From an uncultured Bacilli bacterium (GTDB lineage: Bacteria; Bacillota_I; Bacilli_A; RF39; UBA660), in assembly GCA_910585335.1 (NCBI GenBank), contig CAJUCU010000034.1, positions 1-14,050 of the forward strand: a stretch of 14,050 nt of DNA. Direction: 5' to 3'. Positions 1-5,895 of this stretch are shown here, piece by piece. Below the pieces are notes generated by a model. It did not search any database. It was not told the origin of the DNA and saw nothing but the letters and a program-made list of their open reading frames with translations. A program made the translations under genes and the position numbers. How positions within the stretch are numbered: the stretch's first letter is position 1; every line of letters begins with the position of its first letter.

Positions 1-54
1 TATCAAATTTATTTACATATGAAAAGACTGTTAAACCTATTTGTCAACAGCCTG

Positions 55-78
55 AGAGCAAACTTGATTGCTCTTTTT
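55..78 (+). terminator. Hairpin and T-run between convergent genes
   Basis: A 7-bp stem (55-61 with 68-74) closes a 6-nt loop and is followed on the plus strand by a T-rich run. It lies just past the proS stop codon, and on the minus strand the stem is preceded by A's, so it may act in both directions. The plus-strand gene it would serve lies left of the window. A second, weaker inverted repeat (28-32 with 46-50), followed by a T-rich stretch on the minus strand, may help end proS. Confidence 0.6.
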
Positions 79-81
79 CTT

Positions 82-1521
82 TTAGTATGATTTACCCCAG
101 ATAACCATATGTTTTGCTGGTTTACCACAATAGATACACTTATCTGATAAGTTTTCACTGTTAAATGGGATGCAACGAGAACCTGCTCCACCTGTTTCGT
201 ATTTAATTTCTCCTTCGCATGTTTCATCTCCACACCACATTGCTTTGATAAATCCACGATTTGTTTTGAATTTTTCTGTCATTTCATCCATTGTTGTAGC
301 ACTGTCAAGGTGTGAGTTTAGGAATTCTTGGGCACGATTATACATGTCTTTTTGAATTGCTTCAAAAATTTCTGGAAGTTTTTTTGTTAACTCTTCAAAT
401 TTTATGTTTATTTTTTCGTGATTGTCACGACGTACAATGATTACTTCACCTGCTTCTATATCTTTTGGTCCAAGTTCGATACGAACTGGAATTCCAAGAA
501 CTTCTTGTTCTGCGAATTTATAACCTGGTGTTTTGTCACTATCGTCTACTTTTACACGAATACCAGCTTCTTTTAATGTTTTATAAATTTCATCTGCTTT
601 TTCTAAGACACCGTCTTTATGTTGGGCAATTGGTATAATCATTGCTTGTGTTGGTGCAATACGTGGAGGAAGTACTAGTCCTGAATCATCTCCATGTACC
701 ATGATTAGTGCACCGATAATACGAGTTGATAATCCCCAAGAGGTTTCATAAGCACAATGTAGTTTGTTATTTTTATCTAAGTATTTGATATCAAAGGCAT
801 CGGCAAAACCATGACCAAAGTAGTGGCTTGTACCTGACTGTAATGCTTTTCCATCTTTCATCATTGATTCAATTGTATAAGTTTCTTCTGCCCCTGCAAA
901 TTTTTCACTTTCTGTTTTTCTTCCTTTAATTAGTGGGATTGCTAAATCTTCTGTTACAAAGTCATAGTATACATCTAACATCATATGTGTTCTTTCACGT
1001 GCTTCTTCTGCTGTTGCATGTAGAGTATGTCCTTCTTGCCATAAGAATTCACGAGAACGTAAGAATGGTCTAGTTGTTTTTTCCCAACGTAAAACAGAGT
1101 TCCACTGGTTCCATACCTTTGGTAAGTCACGATATGATTTTACCGTTTTTTGCCAGTGATCACAGAATAGTGTTTCAGAAGTTGGACGAATACAGAATCT
1201 TTCTTCTAGACGTTCAATTCCACCATGCGTAACCCAAGCAACTTCTGGAGCGAACCCTTCGATATGGTCTCCTTCTTTTTCCATTAGACTTTCAGGGATT
1301 AAGACAGGTAAGTATACATTTTCTACTCCTGTATCTTTGAATCTTTTATCTAAGTCTTTTTGAATGTTTTCCCAAAGAGCATAACCATTTGGTAGGTAGT
1401 TTAAGCATCCTTTTACACTGGAATAATCACAAAGTTTTGCTTCTTTGACAACGTCTGTATACCATTGTGCGAAGTCATCATTTTGTGATGTTATAGCTTT
1501 CACACGTTTTTCTTCTTTCAT
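82..1521 (-). CDS. proS: Proline--tRNA ligase, archaeal/eukaryotic type with C-terminal zinc-binding domain
   Basis: Charges tRNA-Pro with proline in the cytoplasm (class II aminoacyl-tRNA synthetase). The 479-aa protein starts directly in the catalytic core. Class II motif 2 is visible around VLRWEKTTRPFLRSREF, the TxE proline-pocket stretch as RPTSETLF, and motif 3 around GLSTRIIGALIMVHGDD. An anticodon-binding domain follows (IAPTQAMIIPIAQ onward). The C-terminus has a four-Cys zinc site (C430, C435, C462, C465) and ends in WGKSY, as in Thermus/archaeal-type enzymes. The roughly 180-residue editing insertion of the typical bacterial enzyme is absent. The start is set by AGGAGG seven bases upstream of ATG. 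The gene is monocistronic and divergent from the nuclease gene. A free-standing prolyl-tRNA editing protein at 5389 and a tRNA-Pro at 2546 lie nearby. Assignment is very secure. Confidence 0.97.
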   Translation of the reverse strand: MKEEKRVKAITSQNDDFAQWYTDVVKEAKLCDYSSVKGCLNYLPNGYALWENIQKDLDKRFKDTGVENVYLPVLIPESLMEKEGDHIEGFAPEVAWVTHGGIERLEERFCIRPTSETLFCDHWQKTVKSYRDLPKVWNQWNSVLRWEKTTRPFLRSREFLWQEGHTLHATAEEARERTHMMLDVYYDFVTEDLAIPLIKGRKTESEKFAGAEETYTIESMMKDGKALQSGTSHYFGHGFADAFDIKYLDKNNKLHCAYETSWGLSTRIIGALIMVHGDDSGLVLPPRIAPTQAMIIPIAQHKDGVLEKADEIYKTLKEAGIRVKVDDSDKTPGYKFAEQEVLGIPVRIELGPKDIEAGEVIIVRRDNHEKINIKFEELTKKLPEIFEAIQKDMYNRAQEFLNSHLDSATTMDEMTEKFKTNRGFIKAMWCGDETCEGEIKYETGGAGSRCIPFNSENLSDKCIYCGKPAKHMVIWGKSY

Positions 1522-1552
1522 ATTTTTTCCTCCTTCAAATTGCTATATTAGT

Positions 1553-1581
1553 ATTCTACCATAAATGGGTATAACCTGCAA
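1553..1581 (-). promoter_or_regulatory. Predicted promoter of proS
   Basis: Read on the minus strand, TTGCAG (1581-1576) and TAGAAT (1558-1553) are separated by exactly 17 nt. This predicts a start near 1546 and a leader of about 25 nt containing AGGAGG. The -35 is weak (three of six consensus bases) and the -10 is good. The leader is too short for a T-box, so proline-responsive control of that type is not expected here. Confidence 0.55.
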
Positions 1582-1673
1582 TTATTAGTACTTTTTTATT
1601 GTAAAATTTATAATGGTAAATATCTTTTTTATAATTTTTTTATTTTTCTCTAATAATAAGATAGGAGGGAAAA

Positions 1674-2405
1674 ATGCAAGAAATAAAAAAATTGAAAAAA
1701 GAATTTCATACCATAAAAAAAATGGGGTGGGTAAAAAGTGTAAATGAGGGGAAAGGGAGTATTGGTCTTACGTTTGAAAATTTGTTAGGTAAGGAAAAAG
1801 AAAACTTTGAACTTCCTGATTATTTAGGAATTGAATTAAAAACACATCAAAAGTATAGTAAGTCTTATACTACGTTGTTTAATGCTACACCAGATGGTAG
1901 ATATTTATTTGAGATTAAGAGATTACAGCAGATGTATGGTTATCCAGATAGAGTACTTAAATATTGTAAGGTATTACATGGAGAGGTAAGCGCTTCTTTT
2001 CAAAAGAAAATAGGGCTTTGGTATTCTTATCAATTAGAAGTTGATTACAATGAGAGAAAAGTATACTTATGTATTTATCGGAATAAGCAATTGGTTGATA
2101 GAGAAACTTTCTGGACTTTTGATTTACTTAAAGAAAAGTTAGAGAGAAAGCTTCCTGTTTTAGCATTTATTGATGCTTTAGAAAAAACGGTAAATGGTGA
2201 GGTTTACTTTCGTTATTTAACTCTTAGGATTTATTGTTTGAGAGACTTTCGATATTTTTTAAAGGCGTTAGAGAAGGGGGATATTATTGTTACTTTTACA
2301 ATTGGTGTATTTAGGACAGGAATAAAAAAAGGACAGGTTCATGATCATGGGACTGCTTTTCGTATTCGGAAAAAAGATTTAAAAAAGTTATTTTATCGTA
2401 TTTAG
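1674..2405 (+). CDS. MvaI/BcnI-family (MutH-like fold) restriction endonuclease, orphan
   Basis: A 243-aa protein resembling the MvaI/BcnI group of type II restriction enzymes, which share a MutH/Sau3AI-like PD-(D/E)xK core. The N-terminal GSIGLTFENLLG stretch (28-39) supplies E35. It is followed by D49...E54-L-K56 in DYLGIELKT, the expected catalytic D-(x)n-E-x-K arrangement, then SYTTLF. The C-terminal VHDHGTAFRI block with its histidines is also typical of the family. The start is supported by AGGAGGG five bases upstream. Two TATAAT hexamers (1609-1614, 1630-1635) lie upstream but with poor -35 matches. No DNA methyltransferase is encoded in this window, so it may be a solitary nuclease rather than half of a restriction-modification pair, or its partner may be elsewhere. 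The target sequence cannot be read from the protein. Family assignment is good; biological role is inferred. Confidence 0.75.
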   Translation: MQEIKKLKKEFHTIKKMGWVKSVNEGKGSIGLTFENLLGKEKENFELPDYLGIELKTHQKYSKSYTTLFNATPDGRYLFEIKRLQQMYGYPDRVLKYCKVLHGEVSASFQKKIGLWYSYQLEVDYNERKVYLCIYRNKQLVDRETFWTFDLLKEKLERKLPVLAFIDALEKTVNGEVYFRYLTLRIYCLRDFRYFLKALEKGDIIVTFTIGVFRTGIKKGQVHDHGTAFRIRKKDLKKLFYRI

Positions 2406-2504
2406 TTAATAGGTATGGAGTGGTAAATTAATAATAGAAAATAATGTATACCTGTATAGAAATGAAAGTTTTTGGAATAAAAATAATTTTTTTTCTAAAA
2501 ATAG

Positions 2505-2534
2505 TTGACAAGTGCTCTTCTTTTATTGTATGAT
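2505..2534 (+). promoter_or_regulatory. Promoter of tRNA-Pro
   Basis: A perfect TTGACA at 2505-2510, an 18-nt spacer and TATGAT at 2529-2534 predict a start near 2541, only a few bases before the mature tRNA 5' end. This is the best -35 in the window, as expected for a stable RNA gene. Confidence 0.85.
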
Positions 2535-2545
2535 TTAGTTGTCTT

Positions 2546-2622
2546 CGGGAAGTGGCTCAACTTGGTAGAGCACTACATTTGGGATGTAGGGGTTGCAGGT
2601 TCAAATCCTGTCTTCCCGACCA
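2546..2622 (+). tRNA. tRNA-Pro (anticodon UGG), CCA encoded
   Basis: A 77-nt cloverleaf folds fully. The acceptor stem is 2546-2552 with 2612-2618 (C1:G72 pair, discriminator A73). The D-arm is GCUC/GAGC, and the anticodon stem is CUACA/UGUAG with loop UUUGGGA at 2578-2584 (anticodon UGG at 2580-2582). The T-arm is GCAGG/CCUGU with UUCAAAU, and CCA is encoded at 2620-2622. UGG can read all proline codons through wobble. It stands alone with its own promoter and terminator, and an accessory segment begins immediately downstream. Confidence 0.97.
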
Positions 2623-2632
2623 TTTAGTTTAT

Positions 2633-2659
2633 AAAGCCTTGTTTTTTTTCAAGGCTTTT
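2633..2659 (+). terminator. Terminator of tRNA-Pro
   Basis: AAAGCCTTG (2633-2641) pairs with CAAGGCTTT (2650-2658) around a loop made entirely of eight T's, about ten bases past the CCA end. The downstream T-tract is short (about four), but position and stem strength support a terminator. Confidence 0.7.
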
Positions 2660-2713
2660 ATAGTACTTTTAAATTTAAAATTAACAGAAATACATGCTAA
2701 AATAGGAAAAAAC

Positions 2714-2742
2714 TTGCAATTTATTTTTCGTTGGTATATAAT
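2714..2742 (+). promoter_or_regulatory. Promoter of the Abi_2-linked small RNA and, by read-through, of the Abi_2 gene
   Basis: TTGCAA (2714-2719), a 17-nt spacer and a perfect TATAAT (2737-2742) predict a start near 2749. The first structure transcribed is the hairpin at 2758-2781 with its T-run, so the promoter either makes a small RNA of about 40 nt or, when that hairpin is bypassed, the Abi_2 mRNA. Confidence 0.75.
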
Positions 2743-2748
2743 AAATAT

Positions 2749-2790
2749 GTAAATGAGCTCTGGATCCCGCGTGGACCAGAGATTTTTTTT
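2749..2790 (+). ncRNA. Small structured RNA / attenuator hairpin upstream of the Abi_2 gene (candidate antitoxin RNA)
   Basis: From the predicted start near 2749 the transcript would be about 40 nt. The outer stem is CTCTGG (2758-2763) with CCAGAG (2776-2781). After a bulged A2764 comes an inner TCC/GGA stem (2765-2767 with 2773-2775) and a five-base loop CGCGT (2768-2772). A run of eight T's (2783-2790) follows, so the hairpin is also a plausible intrinsic terminator. It ends right before the GGAG of the Abi_2 gene. A related hairpin lies inverted at 3768-3791. Known: AbiF/Abi_2 HEPN genes have been reported with a conserved non-coding RNA acting as antitoxin. Inferred: this element plays that part here. 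It could instead be a plain transcriptional attenuator. Confidence 0.6.
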
Positions 2791-2806
2791 GGAGATGGTA
2801 CTATAG

Positions 2807-3772
2807 ATGTTAAAAGAATTTAGAACAATTGATAAGCAAATCGAGATATTAAAGAATAGGGGATTAATCTTTGATGATGAAGGCTTCGCAAAAGAGAAGT
2901 TGTTAGAAACTAATTACTATAATACGATTAACGGTTATAAAAGATTATTTGTAGCAGTAGATGAACATGGAAATGAGATTTTTAAAAATAATGCAAAGTA
3001 TGAAGAATTATTTTATTTATCTGAATTTGATAGAAGTATGAGAACTGTTTATTTAGAAAATATTTTAAAAGTTGAAAATAGATTAAAAACGCTAGTAGCT
3101 TATTACTTTTCCGAGGAATATGGACATGATAATTATTTGAAGATAGATAATTTTGATACACTAAAAGCTAGTAGTAATAAAGATAAAGTAGTAGAAAAAA
3201 GAATAAAAAATATTCAATATTTAATTTCTTCTATTCAAAAAGAAATAGCAGATTCTATTGAGAAAAAAGATTATATTAACCATTATATAATGAAACATGG
3301 GTATGTTCCTTTATGGGTTTTAGTAAATGCATTATCTTTAGGAACCATTTCAAAATTTTATGAATTTATGAAACAACCTTTAAGAGTCAAAATAGCAAAA
3401 CATTTTAATGTTAATGAAGGTGATTTATGTATTTATATTAAAATGCTAGCATTTTGGAGGAATTTGTGTGCTCATGATGAAAGATTATATGATTCTACAT
3501 CGTTTAAAAAAATAAGTTTGCCTGATACAAGGTATCATAGTGCATTAAACATACCCATTCAAGGTAATCAATATATTCAAGGTAAAAACGATTTATTTGC
3601 TTTAACAATTGTGCTTAGAATATTATTGTTTGAAAAAGATTTTAATCATTTCTATAATAAAGTAAATGGGAGAATATATAGTATGGCTAGCAAATTGGAA
3701 TCCATAAGTATAGAAGATATAAAAAAAACCATGGGGTTTCCATATGGTTGGGGTCAAATAAGAAAGTCCTAG
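2807..3772 (+). CDS. Abi_2 / AbiF-like HEPN-domain abortive infection protein
   Basis: A 321-aa protein of the Abi_2 (AbiD/AbiF) type. Such proteins are HEPN-domain RNases linked to abortive phage infection and, for AbiF, to RNA-antitoxin toxin-antitoxin systems. The N-terminal part has the family pattern LKNRGL...LLETNYYNTINGYKRLF. The first helical block is ENRLKTLVAYYFSEEYG (90-106). The catalytic-type Rx4H motif is RNLCAH (R218-H223), followed by DERLY, as in active family members. There is no signal peptide or membrane segment, so it should act in the cytoplasm. GGAG at 2791-2794 lies 12 bases before ATG, directly after the T-run of the upstream hairpin. Its stop codon lies inside the second hairpin (3768-3791). 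Composition is more AT-rich than the flanking housekeeping genes, which suits a transferred defence cassette. Family is secure; toxin activity is inferred. Confidence 0.88.
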   Translation: MLKEFRTIDKQIEILKNRGLIFDDEGFAKEKLLETNYYNTINGYKRLFVAVDEHGNEIFKNNAKYEELFYLSEFDRSMRTVYLENILKVENRLKTLVAYYFSEEYGHDNYLKIDNFDTLKASSNKDKVVEKRIKNIQYLISSIQKEIADSIEKKDYINHYIMKHGYVPLWVLVNALSLGTISKFYEFMKQPLRVKIAKHFNVNEGDLCIYIKMLAFWRNLCAHDERLYDSTSFKKISLPDTRYHSALNIPIQGNQYIQGKNDLFALTIVLRILLFEKDFNHFYNKVNGRIYSMASKLESISIEDIKKTMGFPYGWGQIRKS

Positions 3773-3791
3773 TTCCACACGGGATACTAGG
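3768..3791 (-). ncRNA. Inverted second copy of the Abi_2-flanking hairpin, overlapping the Abi_2 stop codon
   Basis: Read on the minus strand, CCTAG (3791-3787) pairs with CTAGG (3772-3768). Inside it, after TA, TCC (3784-3782) pairs with GGA (3776-3774) around the loop CGTGT (3781-3777). The upstream element at 2758-2781 has the same inner stem and loop (CGCGT, one base different) but an unrelated outer stem. Fold and apex are therefore kept while the outer pairs differ. No strong T-run follows on either strand. A TATAAT lies at 3800-3795 on the minus strand, but its predicted start falls within the hairpin, so whether it makes a minus-strand RNA is unclear. Confidence 0.45.
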
Positions 3792-3944
3792 CACATTATA
3801 TATTATGATAAATAAAAATAAAAATATACATCTTTATTATTAGTTTGGATCATTATTATCATTCGCATTTTTTATTCAAAAAGAATTAAATATAAAACTA
3901 GGCTTATAGTAAATCGCTTAGGGAGGAATTAGGGTAATAAAATA

Positions 3945-4542
3945 ATGGAAAATAGAAGAAAAATAAAAGTATATGATATTAGAACATGGCCCATGGATAT
4001 TAAAAAGTTTTTTACTAATCAAATAGATTATTGTTATGATGAGAAATTCGAAAAGCTAATAAAACAGTATGATATAGTAGGCTATCATCACACAAAGATT
4101 TTAGATCTAGATAATTTTTTAAAACATGGATTGAGATTTTTGAATAATACTACAATTGATATTCTTAAGAATAATATCATCAAAATTACTGGGGAAGATA
4201 TTTCGGTAATTAGTAATAAAATTGATAAATATTTAGAAGAATTGGATTTTTAACTATTATGGTGGTGAAATAACTTATAATTCTCTGCCTGATTATCATG
4301 AATATTTATTGAAAAGTGGAACTCCATGTATAATAGAATTTGTTTTTAAATATGAATTTTTGAATTGTTATATGAAAGAATATATTTATAAAATGATGTT
4401 AACAAAATTTAAAGAAAATAGAATTGTTGAAATGGATTTTTGTCTCAAACGTTGTATCCCAAAAGAATGTATTCTCAGTATAAGAAAAATTAAAGATTTA
4501 GATGGTGAGTATATCAAAGATGAGATATTATATAAAGTATAA
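3945..4542 (+). pseudogene. Frameshifted hypothetical gene, possibly ADP-ribosyltransferase-like
   Basis: Two overlapping reading frames join into one protein of about 198 aa if one T is removed from the five-T run at 4247-4251. The first frame (ATG 3945, AGGG ten bases upstream) ends at TAA 4251-4253. The +1 frame continues from 4252 as NYYGGEITYN to the stop at 4540-4542. I do not recognise the family firmly. Visible features are YHHT (47-50) followed by FLKHGL, then a YYGGE block at the junction, a GTPCIIEF strand, and EMDF...IPKECI near the C-terminus. This order of His-Thr, Gly-Leu, Gly-Glu and Glu...IPxExI recalls DarT/ART-like folds, but that is only pattern memory. The junction reads TTT TAA C, so +1 slippage of tRNA-Phe is an alternative to a dead gene, as is a sequencing error. 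It sits between the Abi_2 gene and a terminator. Confidence 0.6.
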
Positions 4543-4583
4543 TTTATATGTGTTAAAAAACTTATTTTTTGTTTAGAGTTAAG

Positions 4584-4613
4584 CTGATATCTGAAAATGA
4601 TATGAGTTTTTTT
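4584..4613 (+). terminator. Terminator after the frameshifted gene
   Basis: CTGATATC (4584-4591) pairs with GATATGAG (4599-4606), seven of eight positions matching, around a seven-base loop and followed by seven T's. It closes the accessory segment that begins after tRNA-Pro. Confidence 0.55.
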
Positions 4614-4764
4614 ATTTGCAACCCCTAGGCCCTTCCAAGTGCTCCTACTAATACATAGTTTGAATGTAGTTAAATAAATTTTAATAAAATTAATATTAAA
4701 CATCCAATTTTTGTTTCATATTATATTCCAAATTTTACCAAATCTAATGAATGATTTTTCGATT
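4614..4764. other. Intergenic stretch without recognised gene
   Basis: The gap between the frameshifted gene (ends 4542) and the HD gene (starts 4811) is under 300 bases. Apart from the terminator and a weak promoter, it holds a short GC-richer patch at about 4617-4655 in an otherwise very AT-rich region. I see no tRNA fold, coding frame or transposon end in it. Confidence 0.4.
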
Positions 4765-4793
4765 TTGACTTTATATGAGGGATATGATAGACT
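4765..4793 (+). promoter_or_regulatory. Possible promoter of the HD / prolyl-tRNA editing / MFS operon
   Basis: TTGACT (4765-4770), a 17-nt spacer and TAGACT (4788-4793) preceded by TGA (an extended -10). The predicted start near 4800 would leave an unusually short leader, with the AGGTG ribosome binding site right at the 5' end, so this assignment is uncertain. Confidence 0.35.
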
Positions 4794-4810
4794 TTTTTTA
4801 GGTGATAGAG

Positions 4811-5377
4811 ATGGAAACAAGAGAACGAGCATTTGAAATTTTAAAAAAATATGTAAAAGAAGATTTTTATATTAAACATTCTTTAGCTGTAGAAGTGATT
4901 ATGCGGGCCCTTGCCAAAAAATTAGAGCCAGAGCATATAGAAGAATGGGGGATTGCTGGACTTTTACATGATTTAGATGAAGAATCTTGTCCTTGGCAAG
5001 AGGATATGAAAGTACATGGTCCAAAATCAAAAGAAATATTAATTGAAGAGGGCTTTGGAGATGATACACTATATAATGCCATTATGGCACATAATCCTAA
5101 GTGTGGTTATCGAGCAAAATCAAACATAGAATATGCTCTTTTAGCAGCAGATCCTATGAGTGGTTTTATCTCTGCTATTGCTAGGGGATATCCTGATAAA
5201 AAAGTAAATAGTGTAAAAGTTTCTTCTATTTTAAAAAGATTTAAAGAGGCACGCTTTGCCAGAGGAGCCAATCGACAATATATGTTAGCCATTGAAAAAT
5301 GTGGAATTGATTTAGAAGAATTTGCAACCATTGCACTTTCTGCTATGTGTGAAATTGCAGATGAAATAGATTTATAG
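4811..5377 (+). CDS. HD-domain hydrolase (HDIG-type) of unknown substrate
   Basis: A soluble 188-aa protein of the HD metal-dependent phosphohydrolase superfamily. The metal-binding set is visible: H23 in IKHSLAVE, the H53-D54 doublet in GLLHDLDEE, H69, H94 in IMAHN, and D114 in LLAADPMSGF. Family members hydrolyse phosphate esters of nucleotides, but the substrate cannot be told from sequence. A start at GTG 4802 is possible. ATG 4811 is preferred because AGGTG (4800-4804) then lies at proper spacing as the ribosome binding site. The next gene begins 11 bases after its stop with an identical AGAGGTG signal, so the two are probably co-transcribed and translationally linked. A housekeeping role seems more likely than defence. 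Confidence 0.8.
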   Translation: METRERAFEILKKYVKEDFYIKHSLAVEVIMRALAKKLEPEHIEEWGIAGLLHDLDEESCPWQEDMKVHGPKSKEILIEEGFGDDTLYNAIMAHNPKCGYRAKSNIEYALLAADPMSGFISAIARGYPDKKVNSVKVSSILKRFKEARFARGANRQYMLAIEKCGIDLEEFATIALSAMCEIADEIDL

Positions 5378-5388
5378 AGGTGAAAAAG

Positions 5389-5871
5389 ATGAAAGAAGTG
5401 TTAGATTATTTAGACTCTAAAAATATTAAGTATGAGTTAGTTGAACACGAAGAAGTTCATACTATTGAGGATATGGAAAAAGCAGGATTATTAGATAAAG
5501 GATATGTATGTAAGAACTTGTTTTTACGTAATGCAAATGGTAAGATGCATTTCTTACTTTGTTGTCATCATTCTAAGGAAATTAAACTAGATGAAATTGC
5601 TAAGAAGATTGGTAGCACAAGACTTAGTTTTGCATCAGGCGAGAGACTTGAAAAGTATTTAAAATTAGAAAATGGTTATGTCTCTCCATTTGGTATTTTA
5701 AATGATGAAAGCAGAAGTGTAGTAGTTCTTTTTGATAAAGAGTTAGTTGGAAAAAAGAATGTTGGCTTTCATCCTAATACGAATAAAGCAACCGTGTTTT
5801 TAGATTTTTCTGATGTTAAGAAAATGATTGATCAACATGATAATGATACACTTTTTATTAAATTAAATTAA
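5389..5871 (+). CDS. Free-standing prolyl-tRNA editing protein (ProX/YbaK-family deacylase)
   Basis: A 160-aa single-domain protein of the YbaK/ProRS-associated editing family, closest by motif to ProX/PrdX proteins that hydrolyse Ala mischarged on tRNA-Pro. Diagnostic blocks are VCKNLFLRN with the conserved Lys (K42), HFLLCCHHSKEI, LSFASGERL, GYVSPFGILND, and FHPNTNKATVFL near the end. The start at ATG 5389 is set by AGAGGTG (5376-5382). The GTG at 5380 is part of that signal. It lies between the HD gene (11-base gap) and an MFS-like gene (24-base gap). The proS product in this window belongs to the class without an inserted editing domain, so this trans-acting editor would supply proofreading. 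Family is secure; the exact mischarged substrate (Ala or another amino acid) is inferred. Confidence 0.88.
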   Translation: MKEVLDYLDSKNIKYELVEHEEVHTIEDMEKAGLLDKGYVCKNLFLRNANGKMHFLLCCHHSKEIKLDEIAKKIGSTRLSFASGERLEKYLKLENGYVSPFGILNDESRSVVVLFDKELVGKKNVGFHPNTNKATVFLDFSDVKKMIDQHDNDTLFIKLN

Positions 5872-5895
5872 TCCCATTTTTATAGGAGTAATAAA

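Noticed and set aside
1522..1673. A T-box leader for proS.
   Set aside because: The predicted leader is only about 25 nt and no T-box sequence or terminator/antiterminator pair is present.
2552..2752. Open frame running through tRNA-Pro and its terminator.
   Set aside because: It lies over a perfect tRNA cloverleaf and its terminator, and has no ribosome binding site.
2807..4542. Possible CRISPR or Cas13-like locus because of the HEPN protein and repeated hairpin.
   Set aside because: There are only two hairpins, inverted and outside the gene, no repeat-spacer array, and the protein has a single clear Rx4H motif and Abi_2 length.
2587..4627. An 11-base match (TAGGGGTTGCA) between tRNA-Pro (2587-2597) and the minus strand at 4627-4617, considered as attachment-site remnants.
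   Set aside because: The copies are inverted, whereas integration in a tRNA leaves direct repeats. Matches of 11 bases are expected by chance in 14 kb, and the rest of the tRNA 3' end is not duplicated.
4386..4703. Minus-strand open frame across the frameshifted gene and its downstream gap.
   Set aside because: Antisense to a better-supported frame, runs through the terminator region, no ribosome binding site or recognisable motifs.
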